Shown here piece by piece: positions 53,223 through 62,951 of a stretch of 64,000 nt of DNA. The translations under genes and the position numbers were made by a program. Within the stretch, counting starts at the first letter, position 1. Each line of letters opens with the position of its first letter. The stretch comes from PWQG01 sp050486205. Its GTDB lineage: Bacteria > Pseudomonadota > Gammaproteobacteria > Pseudomonadales > Pseudohongiellaceae. The notes under the pieces are model-generated. The model worked only from the letters and a program-made list of their open reading frames with translations, did not search any database and was not told the origin of the DNA. Location: NCBI GenBank assembly GCA_050486205.1, contig JBJHCW010000001.1, positions 453,354 through 517,353 on the forward strand, read 5' to 3'.

Positions 53223-53978
53223 GTGGATTTCTACGTTACCCGCTGCCCCGAATGCCAGACCGCCTTCCGCATGACACCCGCACAACTGGCGGCAGCGGAT
53301 GGCAAGGTGCGTTGTGGTGCTTGCCTGACGGTATTCAACGCCACCGATAACGGCCCCGAAGACACCATTCGTGCGCGCATGGCCGAACTCGATCTGACGG
53401 CCGATCAGGATGAGCCGCTGTTTGGCGCCGACAACATCGACAGACTGCACCGTGTGCGCGACACGCTGGAGCTGGAATTGCCGCCGGGCAAATCGCGCCT
53501 GCTCAAGCAGTTGTTGCAGGCAGCACTGGCGCTGATGCTGGTTGTTGCGTTGTTGCTGCAGTATTTGTGGCATAATCGTCTGATACTTGCGCAGGACCCC
53601 GACAGACGGGCGTGGGCCGAGTTGCTGTGTGCCATGCTGCCCTGTGAATTGCCGCCGCTGCACGATCTGTCGGCATTTTCAGGCGACGGCCTTGTGATTC
53701 GCAGCCACCCCGTCCAGCCCGATCAACTGCAACTGACACTGACGGTTGGAAACACGGCACCGTTTGCGCAGCCGTTCCCGTCAATCGAGGTAGTATTCCG
53801 GGACACCGATCAGAGGCAGGTTGCAGAGCGGCTGATCACACCGGCAGAGTATCTGCCGGACGAACTTCGCACTGTCACCGTCATGCCGGCCAACAGCAAC
53901 ATCCAGATCCAGGTGGATCTGGATGACCCGGGCGACGAGGCGGTGAACTACGATGTCACGCTCGCGCCTTCATTCTGA
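53223..53978 (+). CDS. Zinc-ribbon DUF3426 membrane protein
   Basis: The 251-residue protein starts at GTG 53223 after GGGAG. Residues 1-40 form an MJ0042-type zinc ribbon (CPECQTAF ... CGACLTVF); a membrane helix lies at about 99-117; the outer part is a DUF3426 domain with SHPVQPDQLQLTLTVGN and FPSIEVVFRDTDQ. Found between prmA and dusB in pseudomonads. Function unknown. Confidence 0.85.
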   Translation: MDFYVTRCPECQTAFRMTPAQLAAADGKVRCGACLTVFNATDNGPEDTIRARMAELDLTADQDEPLFGADNIDRLHRVRDTLELELPPGKSRLLKQLLQAALALMLVVALLLQYLWHNRLILAQDPDRRAWAELLCAMLPCELPPLHDLSAFSGDGLVIRSHPVQPDQLQLTLTVGNTAPFAQPFPSIEVVFRDTDQRQVAERLITPAEYLPDELRTVTVMPANSNIQIQVDLDDPGDEAVNYDVTLAPSF

Positions 53979-54027
53979 ACCTTGGCTGCTCTGACGCACA
54001 GGCAATCAGACACAACACGAAGACAAC

Positions 54028-55089
54028 ATGAAGATAGTGCTCGGCAAGCATAAGCTTGAACAACCCCTGATGCTGGCCCCAATGGCCGGCGTCAGTGATG
54101 CACCGTTTCGTGAACTGTGTGTTGCACACGGGGCCAGCGTCGCGGTGGGCGAGATGCTCAGCTGTAATGTCGAGCAGTGGAACAGCCGCAAGAACCGCGA
54201 CCGGCTGCGACGCAGCCACACAGGGGGACCGGAAATTGTCCAGATTGCCGGCTCGGACCCGGCGCTGATGGCTGAGGCGGCCCGGCGCAATGTGGCCATG
54301 GGCGCCGATGTCATCGATATCAACATGGGTTGCCCGGCAAAGAAAGTGCTGCAACGCGCCGCTGGATCCGCCTTGTTAAAGGACCCTGACCTGGTAAAAC
54401 GGATTCTCGACAGCGTGGTGGCTGCTGTGAGTGTGCCCGTCACGTTAAAGATACGCACCGGCTGGAGCCCTGATCAACGCAACGGTTTGGACATAGCCCG
54501 TATTGCCGAGGATGCCGGCATTGCCATGCTGACCGTGCACGGCCGCACGCGCCAGTGCCGCTTCAGGGGGAATGCCGAGTACGACACCATTGCCAGCATC
54601 AAACAGGGCATCAGCATTCCCGTGATCGCCAATGGCGATATCACCACAGCCACCATGGCCCGCAAGGTGCTCGAACACACCAACGCTGACGGTCTGATGA
54701 TCGGTCGCGGCGCCCAGGGTCGCCCGTGGATATTTTCTGCCATCCGCCATTACCTGCAGACCGGTCAACATCTCTCTGAACCCGATTCGGAAACGGCCGC
54801 GCAGATACTGCTGGATCACGTTCAGCGTCTGCACGCGTTCTATGACCCACAGAAAGCCCTGGTGTTTGCCCGCAAGCACATGAGCTGGTACCAGTCGTTC
54901 CTTCCTGGTGGACATGACTTGAAAACTCAATTCAATCGTCTAGAATCGATGGCTGAGCAGATTGATACCCTGCATCGGTATCGGGAAACACTTGGCAGTC
55001 ACGGCAACCAGGATGTGGCCACTGCCGCTCAGTCAACACAAACAACAACATCAGCAGCGGATCAAGCCAGCGAGGGCATCGCAGCATGA
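54028..55089 (+). CDS. dusB: tRNA-dihydrouridine synthase B
   Basis: The 353-residue TIM-barrel flavoprotein reduces uridine in tRNA. APMAGVSDAPFRELC begins the domain; the catalytic Cys is in INMGCPAKKVL; VHGRTRQCRF and NGDIT bind FMN and tRNA. The C-terminus has an extra polar tail of Gln/Thr/Ser. It overlaps fis by four bases, the classic dusB-fis arrangement, in which dusB translation controls Fis. Confidence 0.95.
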   Translation: MKIVLGKHKLEQPLMLAPMAGVSDAPFRELCVAHGASVAVGEMLSCNVEQWNSRKNRDRLRRSHTGGPEIVQIAGSDPALMAEAARRNVAMGADVIDINMGCPAKKVLQRAAGSALLKDPDLVKRILDSVVAAVSVPVTLKIRTGWSPDQRNGLDIARIAEDAGIAMLTVHGRTRQCRFRGNAEYDTIASIKQGISIPVIANGDITTATMARKVLEHTNADGLMIGRGAQGRPWIFSAIRHYLQTGQHLSEPDSETAAQILLDHVQRLHAFYDPQKALVFARKHMSWYQSFLPGGHDLKTQFNRLESMAEQIDTLHRYRETLGSHGNQDVATAAQSTQTTTSAADQASEGIAA

Positions 55090-55436
55090 CCACAACCCAG
55101 GATTTCAACAACACCCCAATCAATGACCGTGGGACTGCTGGCCTGGATTCGGCACCATCTCCGGTAAAATCGTCCACACCAGCAGAAACCGTTGAGGATG
55201 AGTCCAGGGACAACCTGCGAGCAGCAGTGGAGCGCTGCATGGAGCGCTACCTGTCCCAACTGGGCAACGACAACAGTGTTACCGACCTTTATCAGCTGGT
55301 ATTGAGTGAAGTCGAGGCGCCATTGCTGGAAGCCGTGCTCGACTACACAGGCAGCAACCAGAGCCGCGCCTCTATCATGCTGGGGCTCAATCGTGGTACC
55401 CTACGCAAGAAAATGAAGCAGCACGGGTTACTGTGA
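55086..55436 (+). CDS. fis: DNA-binding protein Fis
   Basis: The 116-residue nucleoid protein has a flexible N-terminal ~40 residues (longer than in E. coli) and a four-helix C-terminal core with the helix-turn-helix GSNQSRASIMLGLNRGTLRKKM. Fis bends DNA and activates rRNA and other genes. The ATG overlaps the dusB stop. Confidence 0.95.
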   Translation: MTTTQDFNNTPINDRGTAGLDSAPSPVKSSTPAETVEDESRDNLRAAVERCMERYLSQLGNDNSVTDLYQLVLSEVEAPLLEAVLDYTGSNQSRASIMLGLNRGTLRKKMKQHGLL

Positions 55437-55503
55437 TCCGTTGATGCACCGGCAGTGAAAACCTGCCGCACCTACCCAATCAACTCGATAAAACCATTCC
55501 GAT

Positions 55504-57090
55504 ATGTCACCAGAAACTACTGCTGTCATCCGTCGCGCTTTGATCAGCGTTTCGGACAAAACCGGCATTGCCGACTTCGCTCGCGCCCTGCATCTGGCAG
55601 GCGTGGAAATACTGTCCACCGGCGGCACTTTCAGGCTACTGAAAAACGAAGACATTCCCGCCGTGGAAATTGCCGACCACACCGGTTTTCCGGAAATGAT
55701 GGACGGGCGCGTGAAAACACTGCATCCGAAAGTGCACGGCGGCATACTGGCCCGGCGCGACGTGGATGAAGCGGTCATGCGGGAACACAATATCCCGCCT
55801 ATCGACCTGGTGGTGGTGAATCTCTACCCGTTCGAGGCCACTGTGGCGAATCCGGACTGCACCCTGCCCGAGGCCATTGAAAACATCGATATCGGTGGCC
55901 CGACAATGCTGCGATCTGCCGCCAAGAACAACCGCTGGGTGGCCGTGGTGGTCGACCCGCAGGACTATCAACGGGTTCTGGATGAAATGCAGCGCAGCAA
56001 CGGCGCTCTGAGCCAGGAAACACGTTTTGATCTGGCAGTGAAAACCTTCGAACATACGGCCGGCTACGATGCCGCCATTGCCAATCACCTGGGCACCATA
56101 CTGGAGCAGCAGCGCGACAGCAACCGCCGGTTTGCCCGCACCTTCAACAGCCAGATGGTGAAGAAGCAGGATCTGCGCTACGGTGAGAACCCGCATCAAC
56201 AGGCTGCCTTCTATGTTGAAAAGCAACCGGCAGAAGCCAGCATCAGCACTGCCGTCCAGCACCAGGGCAAGGAATTGTCCTACAACAATATCGCAGACAC
56301 CGATGCCGCCCTGGAGTGTGTGAAGTGCTTTGATGCGCCGGCCTGTGTCATCGTCAAGCACGCCAATCCCTGCGGTGTTGCCGTTGCTGACAATCTGCTG
56401 GCCGCCTATGACCTGGCATTCCGGACTGATCCGACATCCGCCTTTGGTGGCATCATTGCCTTCAACCATGAGCTGGACGCAGCCACGGCAAAGGAAATTG
56501 TGTCGCGCCAGTTCAGTGAAGTCATCATTGCCCCGGGCATTGCGGCCGACGCACTGGAAGCATTGGCCAGCAAACAGAATGTGCGAGTGCTCAGCTGCGG
56601 CCAGTGGCCACAACAAGCCCTGCCGGCACTGGACTACAAGCGGGTCAACGGTGGCCTGCTGGTGCAGGACAGGGACATTCACCAGATCAGCAGGGATGAT
56701 CTGAAAATTGTCAGCAAACGCACACCGACAGAGGCAGAGATACGTGACCTGCTGTTCAGCTGGCGGGTAGCGCAGTACGTCAAATCCAACGCGATTGTCT
56801 ACGGTCGTGACAATCGCACCATCGGTGTGGGTGCCGGTCAGATGAGCCGCGTCTACAGCGCCAGGATTGCCGGCATCAAGGCCGCTGACGAGAATCTGGA
56901 AGTTCGCGGTTCCGTGATGGCCTCTGATGCCTTTTTCCCGTTCCGCGACGGCATTGACGCGGCGGCCGCCGCCGGCATCACTGCCGTGATTCAACCCGGT
57001 GGCTCCATGCGCGACCAGGAAGTGATTGATGCTGCAGACGAAGCCGGCATGGCCATGGTATTTACCGGTGTACGTCATTTCCGCCACTGA
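55504..57090 (+). CDS. purH: Bifunctional AICAR formyltransferase/IMP cyclohydrolase
   Basis: The 528-residue enzyme performs the last two steps of IMP synthesis. The N-terminal cyclohydrolase domain has ALISVSDKTGIADFARAL, GFPEMMDGRVKTLHPKVHGG; the formyltransferase part has LRYGENPHQQAAFY, CVIVKHANPCGVA and the final GGSMRDQEVIDAADEAG. Length is normal. It lies 67 bases after fis. Confidence 0.97.
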   Translation: MSPETTAVIRRALISVSDKTGIADFARALHLAGVEILSTGGTFRLLKNEDIPAVEIADHTGFPEMMDGRVKTLHPKVHGGILARRDVDEAVMREHNIPPIDLVVVNLYPFEATVANPDCTLPEAIENIDIGGPTMLRSAAKNNRWVAVVVDPQDYQRVLDEMQRSNGALSQETRFDLAVKTFEHTAGYDAAIANHLGTILEQQRDSNRRFARTFNSQMVKKQDLRYGENPHQQAAFYVEKQPAEASISTAVQHQGKELSYNNIADTDAALECVKCFDAPACVIVKHANPCGVAVADNLLAAYDLAFRTDPTSAFGGIIAFNHELDAATAKEIVSRQFSEVIIAPGIAADALEALASKQNVRVLSCGQWPQQALPALDYKRVNGGLLVQDRDIHQISRDDLKIVSKRTPTEAEIRDLLFSWRVAQYVKSNAIVYGRDNRTIGVGAGQMSRVYSARIAGIKAADENLEVRGSVMASDAFFPFRDGIDAAAAAGITAVIQPGGSMRDQEVIDAADEAGMAMVFTGVRHFRH

Positions 57091-57113
57091 TTTGACACGA
57101 TGGGAGATAGGGA

Positions 57114-58397
57114 ATGAATGTTCTTGTTTTGGGCAGCGGCGGCCGCGAGCATGCACTGGCCTGGAAACTGGCGGCCTCACCACAGGTTGATCAGGTATTC
57201 GTGGCACCGGGAAATGCCGGTACCGCCAGCGAGCCGGGCGTGAGCAACGTCGACATTGATACCATGGACTTTGCGGCGCTGATCAGCTTCGCACGCGAAC
57301 ACGACGTGGCGCTGACTGTTGTTGGCCCTGAGGCACCGCTGGTTGCCGGTGTTGTTGATCATTTCCGGAACGAGGGCCTGCGCTGCTTCGGGCCGTCGCA
57401 GGCTGCAGCACAACTGGAAGGCTCCAAGGCCTTCACCAAGGACTTTCTGAGCCGACACGGCATTCCCACCGCGGCCTACCGGAACTTTACCGACATCGAT
57501 GAGGCCCTTGCCTATGTGCAGCAACAGGGTACACCCATTGTGATCAAGGCCGATGGCCTGGCTGCAGGCAAAGGTGTGATCATTGCACAGAATCAACAGG
57601 AAGCCGAAGCCACCATTCGCGACATGCTTTCGGGCAACCGCTTCGGTGACGCCGGCAGCCGGGTGGTTATCGAACAGTTCCTGAGTGGCGAGGAAGCCAG
57701 CTTCATTGTGATGGCAGATGGGGAGAACGTGCTGCCCCTGGCCACTTCGCAGGATCACAAGGCACGCGATAATGGCGACCGCGGCCCGAACACCGGTGGC
57801 ATGGGCGCCTACTCTCCCGCGCCCGTTGTCACTGACAGCGTGCACCAGCGCATCATGAACGAGGTCATTCTGCCGACGGTCCGGGGCATGGCCGCCGATG
57901 GCCATCCCTATACCGGGTTTCTTTACGCCGGGCTGATGATTTCACCCGACGGTTCAATCAATGTCATCGAATACAACTGTCGATTCGGTGACCCGGAAGC
58001 GCAGCCGGTCATGATGCGGCTGCAGTCTGATCTGCTGGAGCTGTGTAATGCGGCTCTGGACCGGAAACTGGACACCACCAGCGCAGACTGGGATCCACGC
58101 GCCGCCGTTGGTGTGGTGTTGGCCAGTGGCGGTTATCCCGACGCGTATGACAAAGGCGCCGAGATCCATGGTCTGGACCAGGCAGTGGCCGCACACGGAA
58201 AGGTTTTCCACGCCGGTACCCAGCTGAAAGACGGCAAGGTGGTCACCAGTGGCGGAAGGGTGCTGTGCGCCACATCGCTGGGTGATACGGTCACCGAGGC
58301 ACAACAACGCGCCTATGCGCTGGTCGAAAAAATCCAATGGGACAAGGTATACTATCGAACCGACATCGCATACCGCGCCATCAACCGCGAGCAGTGA
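57114..58397 (+). CDS. purD: Phosphoribosylamine-glycine ligase
   Basis: The 427-residue ATP-grasp ligase makes GAR from phosphoribosylamine and glycine. N-terminal VLVLGSGGREHALAWKL, the ATP part IVIKADGLAAGKGVIIA, SQDHKARDNGDRGPNTGGMG and RFGDPEAQPVMMRL are diagnostic. It follows purH by 23 bases, as in pseudomonads. coq7 starts 2 bases beyond its stop. Confidence 0.97.
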   Translation: MNVLVLGSGGREHALAWKLAASPQVDQVFVAPGNAGTASEPGVSNVDIDTMDFAALISFAREHDVALTVVGPEAPLVAGVVDHFRNEGLRCFGPSQAAAQLEGSKAFTKDFLSRHGIPTAAYRNFTDIDEALAYVQQQGTPIVIKADGLAAGKGVIIAQNQQEAEATIRDMLSGNRFGDAGSRVVIEQFLSGEEASFIVMADGENVLPLATSQDHKARDNGDRGPNTGGMGAYSPAPVVTDSVHQRIMNEVILPTVRGMAADGHPYTGFLYAGLMISPDGSINVIEYNCRFGDPEAQPVMMRLQSDLLELCNAALDRKLDTTSADWDPRAAVGVVLASGGYPDAYDKGAEIHGLDQAVAAHGKVFHAGTQLKDGKVVTSGGRVLCATSLGDTVTEAQQRAYALVEKIQWDKVYYRTDIAYRAINREQ

Positions 58398-58399
58398 AT

Positions 58400-59050
58400 A
58401 TGGACCGAAAGCGGGAGAACCACAGTGTCGCTGACCGCCTGATCCTGCAACTGGATCAGGCGCTGCGTACACTTGTGCCAGGCAGTGTCACAGCCCAGCG
58501 TCCGACACCGGCTCAAGATGCAGCTGATGCCTCGCTGGAGGAGCAGGAACGCAAACACGCCGCGGGGTTGATGCGAATCAATCATACGGGCGAGGTCTGC
58601 GCCCAGGCGCTTTATCAGGGCCAGGCACTGACAGCAAAACTGCCCGATGTGCGTGATGCCATGGATCACGCAGCCGCTGAGGAAACAGATCACCTGGCCT
58701 GGTGTGAGCAACGCCTTCGGGAACTGGACAGTCGCCCCAGCCTGCTGAATCCGGCCTGGTACGCCCTGTCCTTCGGGCTGGGCGCCGCGGCCGGGCTGGC
58801 TGGCGACCGCTGGAGCCTGGGCTTTGTTGCTGAAACCGAATCCCAGGTCTGCGATCACCTGCGTGAGCATCTGGACGAGTTACCGGCATCGGATCACAAG
58901 AGCCGCGCAGTGGTGTCACAGATGATTGTTGATGAACAGGCGCACGGCGATGCCGCGCGTGAGGCTGGTGGTGCAGCGCTTCCGCTGCCGGTACAACAGG
59001 GCATGCAGCTGATGTCACGGGTAATGAAAACCCTGACCTACCGCGTGTAG
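58400..59050 (+). CDS. coq7: 3-demethoxyubiquinol 3-hydroxylase Coq7
   Basis: The 216-residue di-iron protein hydroxylates the demethoxyubiquinone ring in ubiquinone synthesis at the membrane. Ligands are visible in RINHTGEVCAQ, AEETDHLAWCEQRL, ESQVCDHLREHL and IVDEQAHGDAAREAG. A hydrophobic hairpin is at about 112-135. ATG 58400 gives the expected start; the frame is open upstream in purD. It is next to the OsmC-crp-trp run, as in pseudomonads, but speD is absent. Confidence 0.93.
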   Translation: MDRKRENHSVADRLILQLDQALRTLVPGSVTAQRPTPAQDAADASLEEQERKHAAGLMRINHTGEVCAQALYQGQALTAKLPDVRDAMDHAAAEETDHLAWCEQRLRELDSRPSLLNPAWYALSFGLGAAAGLAGDRWSLGFVAETESQVCDHLREHLDELPASDHKSRAVVSQMIVDEQAHGDAAREAGGAALPLPVQQGMQLMSRVMKTLTYRV

Positions 59051-59093
59051 CCCGGCGCAGCCACCAGGCTCCGCTACGTGATGCCGGCGTACC

Positions 59094-59522
59094 TCAGCCC
59101 TCGCCAGCTTCGATTATCTCAAAATCGTGACTTACCTCGACGCCGCCCTGCTGCAGCATGATGGTGGCCGAGCAGTACTTTCCCGCAGACAGCGCAACCG
59201 CCCGTTCCACATTTTTCCTGCTCAGACCCCTGCCGGTAACCCTGAAGTGAATATGCAGTTTCTCGAACACTGCCGGCACTGCATCGGCGCGCGTGGCCGT
59301 CACCACCGCTTCGCAGTCAGTGACCGCCTGGCGTGATTTTCTCAGAATGCTCACCACATCGAATGATGAGCAACCACCAACACCTATCAGTAGCATCTCC
59401 ATGGGCCGGATACCAATATTGCGCCCACCGCTGCTTTCGGGTCCATCCATGACAACGGTATGTCCACTTCCGGACTCCCCCAGAAACATGGCATTATCTA
59501 TCCAACGGACTGTGGCTTTCAT
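59094..59522 (-). CDS. OsmC-family redox protein (YhfA-like)
   Basis: The 142-residue protein is an OsmC/Ohr-fold peroxide or thiol-reactive protein. The two conserved cysteines occur in IGVGGCSSFDVVSIL and KYCSATIML. The family can reduce organic hydroperoxides, though the YhfA branch has unknown substrate. It is divergent from crp (130 bases), as in E. coli and Pseudomonas. Confidence 0.88.
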   Translation of the reverse strand: MKATVRWIDNAMFLGESGSGHTVVMDGPESSGGRNIGIRPMEMLLIGVGGCSSFDVVSILRKSRQAVTDCEAVVTATRADAVPAVFEKLHIHFRVTGRGLSRKNVERAVALSAGKYCSATIMLQQGGVEVSHDFEIIEAGEG

Positions 59523-59652
59523 CTATACTCCAATCAAATGTGGTATGGTTATGGCAGCCTCGAGAGGCTCCGCAGCCTGTTATTATAACAATTTGCCCCA
59601 CGGCCTTGTCTGCCTGCGGGCTTGCTTGTAAGCCATCACGGAGAAACGTACC

Positions 59653-60288
59653 ATGGCGCTCATGGCCATAACCCCCCATATAGAGGACCTGGACGTCTTC
59701 CTGAGTCAGTGTCATCGTCGACAGTACCCAAAGCAACGCACAATCATCTATGAAGGCGATCAGTGCACCACACTCTACTACATCATCGAAGGTTCCGTGT
59801 CAGTGATTCTGGAAGATGATGAAGGCAAGGAGGTAGTTGTTGCCTATCTGAACCCTGGCGATTTTTTCGGCGAGATGGGACTGTTTGACAAATCCACGTC
59901 ACGCAGCGCCTGGTGCCGGGCGCGCACCGCCTGCGAGATTGCGGAAATCAGCTACGACAAGTTCAACCAGTATGTGCGTCAACATCCCGAACTGGTTTTC
60001 ACCATCGGCCGTCAGATGGCCAATCGGCTGAGGAACACTACGCGCAAGGTTGGTGATCTGTCGTTCTACGATGTCACCGGCCGTATCGCCCGCACCCTGA
60101 TCGATCTCAGCAAGCAACCCGATGCCATGACCCATCCGGACGGCATGCAGATCAAGATCACCCGCCAGGAGTTGGGCCGACTGGTTAATTGCTCCCGGGA
60201 GATGGCCGGGCGCGTGCTCAAAACACTGGAAGAACAGGAACTGATTTCGGTGCATGGCAAAACGATTGTGGTCTTCGGCACACGCTGA
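59653..60288 (+). CDS. crp: cAMP receptor protein (Crp/Vfr)
   Basis: The 211-residue regulator has a cAMP-binding beta-roll (FFGEMGLFDKSTSRSAWCRA, with the Arg and Ser that bind the cyclic phosphate) and a winged helix (KITRQELGRLVNCSREMAGRVLKTLE). The recognition helix keeps the Arg-Glu and Arg residues that contact TGTGA in E. coli CRP, so the site should be TGTGA-N6-TCACA-like. Similarity is high throughout to E. coli CRP and Vfr. GGAG precedes the ATG. Confidence 0.96.
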   Translation: MALMAITPHIEDLDVFLSQCHRRQYPKQRTIIYEGDQCTTLYYIIEGSVSVILEDDEGKEVVVAYLNPGDFFGEMGLFDKSTSRSAWCRARTACEIAEISYDKFNQYVRQHPELVFTIGRQMANRLRNTTRKVGDLSFYDVTGRIARTLIDLSKQPDAMTHPDGMQIKITRQELGRLVNCSREMAGRVLKTLEEQELISVHGKTIVVFGTR

Positions 60289-60293
60289 AAGCA

Positions 60294-61001
60294 TCAGTCT
60301 CCGACTGCCATCATCAATACGCCTTTTTCCTGCTCGTGACCCTGAATGAGTCGGGACTTGTCCGATTCAATGGCCTGCAATCGCTGCTGCTTCTCGCTCT
60401 CGGACAGATGGGACGCACGCAGCATGGATTCGGCCTTGCGGTAGCAGCTGAATGCCTTGATGGTATTGCCCGCTTCCAGCGCCCGCGTGGCCATCAGCAG
60501 AAACGAGTTGACACCCACCGCCAACGCCACGGCCCGAAGATCCTCCCTGGCCTGCTGGAACTCCGAGGCACTCAGTCGCCGGGCACGGTGGAAACGCTGC
60601 AACAGGGTTTGCGCCCTGCTCAGGTGGTTGCGTACAACCAACAGCTCCCGTTCACTGGCCACCGCCGCCTGTTCCCGGCGCGAGGTGTCAGCTTTTTTCT
60701 TTGCATTGGCTTCGGCCGCTGTCACAGTCCGGTCCAGATCCTCCCGCCGCGGATCCAGCTCGCGAATGCGGTGCAGATCATCCAGCAGGCTCTGATAGCC
60801 TGGCCCCAGAACACTGGGACCAGCACCCATGGACGACAACACATCCAGGGTATCGGTGACCCCCTCTGTGCGTCGTTCCAGCAGGGTCAGCTGGCGCAGA
60901 CTGCGCACATTCTGCTGCTGACGGCGCACGGCGAAACCGGCCAGCATCAGTGATGCCAACATCAGCAGAAACAGAAAAATGCTCAACAACAGGTAATTCA
61001 C
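60294..61001 (-). CDS. Membrane-anchored coiled-coil protein, unknown
   Basis: The 235-residue protein has one N-terminal membrane helix (LLLSIFLFLLMLASLMLAGFAV, about 4-25) and then a charged, helical, coiled-coil region (about 30-235) rich in Arg, Glu and Gln. The helix would leave the bulk on the cytoplasmic side. I recognise no family. It sits between crp and trpC, where pseudomonads have no gene; it ends 5 bases after the convergent crp stop. Confidence 0.7.
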   Translation of the reverse strand: MNYLLLSIFLFLLMLASLMLAGFAVRRQQQNVRSLRQLTLLERRTEGVTDTLDVLSSMGAGPSVLGPGYQSLLDDLHRIRELDPRREDLDRTVTAAEANAKKKADTSRREQAAVASERELLVVRNHLSRAQTLLQRFHRARRLSASEFQQAREDLRAVALAVGVNSFLLMATRALEAGNTIKAFSCYRKAESMLRASHLSESEKQQRLQAIESDKSRLIQGHEQEKGVLMMAVGD

Positions 61002-61083
61002 CGTTATGCTACGCCCGGATAGAGGTATATCGGGTTATCGGCGAATTTGATTCAGTGTTGAGTACAGAACGGGCTTTTTGCTG

Positions 61084-61890
61084 TCAAGCAAACAGCTCAG
61101 CATACTTCTGCGCGGGTTCAGAGGCCCGCATCAGGCTTTCGCCAACGAGGAACCCGTAGATGCCGGCCGCCATCATGGCCAACACATCCTCACGGCTGTG
61201 TATGCCGCTCTCGGTGACAATGGCAACCTGCTCGGGGATGCGCCTGGCCAACCGACGCGTGGTTTCCAGGTCTGTGGCAAAGGTACGCAGATTGCGATTG
61301 TTGATACCCACCAGGTCGACGCCGGCATTCAGTGCCACGTCCAGCTCGGCTTCATCGTGAACCTCGACCAGCACATCCAGTTGCAGACGGGCGGAATAGG
61401 CCAGCAGCTCCTGCAACTGCAGAGGGCTGAGCGCAGCCACTATCAACAGCAGGCAATCCGCTCCCATGGCGCCGGCTTCGGCTACCTGGTACGGATCAAC
61501 AATGAAGTCCTTGCGGATGACGGGCAGTGAACATGCAGCGCGCGCCTGTTGCAGGTAGCGGCTGTGACCCTGGAAGAAGTCCTCGTCAGTGAGCACAGAC
61601 AGGCAAGCGGCACCTGCACTGGCATACTGCCCGGCAATCCAGGCCGGATCAAAGTCCTCGCGAATCATCCCCTTGCTGGGTGATGCACGCTTGATCTCGG
61701 CAATCACCGCCGGCTCCTGTCGATCGATGCGCTGGCGCAATGCCGCCAGAAAGCCACGCTGGTCATCCCGATCCCTGGCTTCCTGCTCCAGCGACTCCAG
61801 GCTGCGTTGTACCGACCGTTCACGGATTTCCTGATGCTTTCTCTCGATGATGCGGTCAAGAATGGTACCCTGATTAGTGCCTTGCGTCAC
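61084..61890 (-). CDS. trpC: Indole-3-glycerol phosphate synthase
   Basis: The 268-residue TIM-barrel enzyme makes indole-3-glycerol phosphate. N-terminal ILDRIIERKHQEI, AEIKRASPSKGMI, SVLTDEDFFQGH, RKDFIVDPYQV (with catalytic Lys), GINNRNL, and VTESGIHSREDV are diagnostic. There is no fused PRAI domain. It is the last gene of trpG-trpD-trpC, 23 bases after trpD. Confidence 0.95.
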   Translation of the reverse strand: MTQGTNQGTILDRIIERKHQEIRERSVQRSLESLEQEARDRDDQRGFLAALRQRIDRQEPAVIAEIKRASPSKGMIREDFDPAWIAGQYASAGAACLSVLTDEDFFQGHSRYLQQARAACSLPVIRKDFIVDPYQVAEAGAMGADCLLLIVAALSPLQLQELLAYSARLQLDVLVEVHDEAELDVALNAGVDLVGINNRNLRTFATDLETTRRLARRIPEQVAIVTESGIHSREDVLAMMAAGIYGFLVGESLMRASEPAQKYAELFA

Positions 61891-61913
61891 AGCCTGTGCC
61901 CCGATAGTCAGAT

Positions 61914-62951
61914 TCAGTTCATGGCGCTGGTCAATGCCGCCAGCGCTTGCAGTTTTTCAAGTGCCGCACCACTTTTCATGGTGTCCTGAGCCTTTCGCAC
62001 GCCTGCCGCCAGATCCGGCGCCAGGCCGGCAACATAAATGGCCGCTCCGGCGTTCATTGCCACAATATCGGCCGCGACAACATTATGGTACTGGATCGCG
62101 TCCTGCAGCAGAGCCAGGCTTTGCTGCGGCGAAGTCACTTGCAGCACACTCACATCCTCACGCTGCTCGATGCCCAGATCGGCGGGTGACAGGGAATAGT
62201 GCCGGATCTCACCATCACGCAGTTCGCCCACACGCGTTGGCGCGAACAGGCTGATTTCGTCAAGCCCGTCCTCGGCTGCCACCACCATGACATGTTCGCT
62301 GCCCAGCGCCTTGAGAACCGCCAGCATCGGGTCTATCCATATCGAGTCAAACACGCCCAACACCTGGTTCGGTGCCCCTGCCGGATTGGTCAACGGCCCA
62401 AGCAGATTGAACACCGTTCTGACACCTATCTCACGCCGCGGACCAATAACGTGTTTCATGGCACTGTGATGCCCGGGCGCAAACATGAAACCCACACCCA
62501 GCCGGTCAACGCACTGCGCCACCTGCTCCGGCGTAATGGCCAGCCTGACACCGGCTGCCTCCAGCACATCGGCGCTGCCACTCTTGCTGGTTGCACCCCG
62601 GTTGCCGTGCTTGGCCACCCGCGCCCCGGCAGCAGCCGCCACCATGGCCGATGCCGTGGAAATATTGAACGTGTCCGCGCCGGTACCTCCGGTGCCACAG
62701 GTGTCCACCAGATGCCCGGTGTCGGTCAATGTCACGCTGGCTGCCAGCGCGCGCATGGTACGTGCGGCGCCAAGCAACTCAGGCACAGTCACTCCCTTGA
62801 GCTGCAGGGCTACAAGAAAGGCACCAATCTGCGCGTCAGTGCACTGACCAGTCATCAGCTCATGCATCATGTCGGTCATCGTGTCGGCGTCCAGATCGTT
62901 ACGATTGACCAGATGACGAATTGCAGCTTTTATATCCATGCATTCACCCAT
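61914..62951 (-). CDS. trpD: Anthranilate phosphoribosyltransferase
   Basis: The 345-residue enzyme transfers phosphoribose to anthranilate. DTCGTGGTGADTFNIST (PRPP binding), KHGNRGATSKSGSADVLEA and FNLLGPLTNPAGA are diagnostic. The start is uncertain: ATG 62951 is coupled to the trpG stop by TAATG; ATG 62939 (MDIKAAIRHL) is the alternative. It sits between trpG and trpC. Confidence 0.95.
   Translation of the reverse strand: MGECMDIKAAIRHLVNRNDLDADTMTDMMHELMTGQCTDAQIGAFLVALQLKGVTVPELLGAARTMRALAASVTLTDTGHLVDTCGTGGTGADTFNISTASAMVAAAAGARVAKHGNRGATSKSGSADVLEAAGVRLAITPEQVAQCVDRLGVGFMFAPGHHSAMKHVIGPRREIGVRTVFNLLGPLTNPAGAPNQVLGVFDSIWIDPMLAVLKALGSEHVMVVAAEDGLDEISLFAPTRVGELRDGEIRHYSLSPADLGIEQREDVSVLQVTSPQQSLALLQDAIQYHNVVAADIVAMNAGAAIYVAGLAPDLAAGVRKAQDTMKSGAALEKLQALAALTSAMN

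Noticed and set aside
55636..57207. Minus-strand open frame of 523 codons opposite purH
   Set aside because: Purely a shadow of the well-conserved purH frame with no recognisable motif.
59540..59600. CRP-binding site for autoregulation between the OsmC gene and crp
   Set aside because: Only a weak TGTGG half-site is present and no TCACA partner at the right distance.
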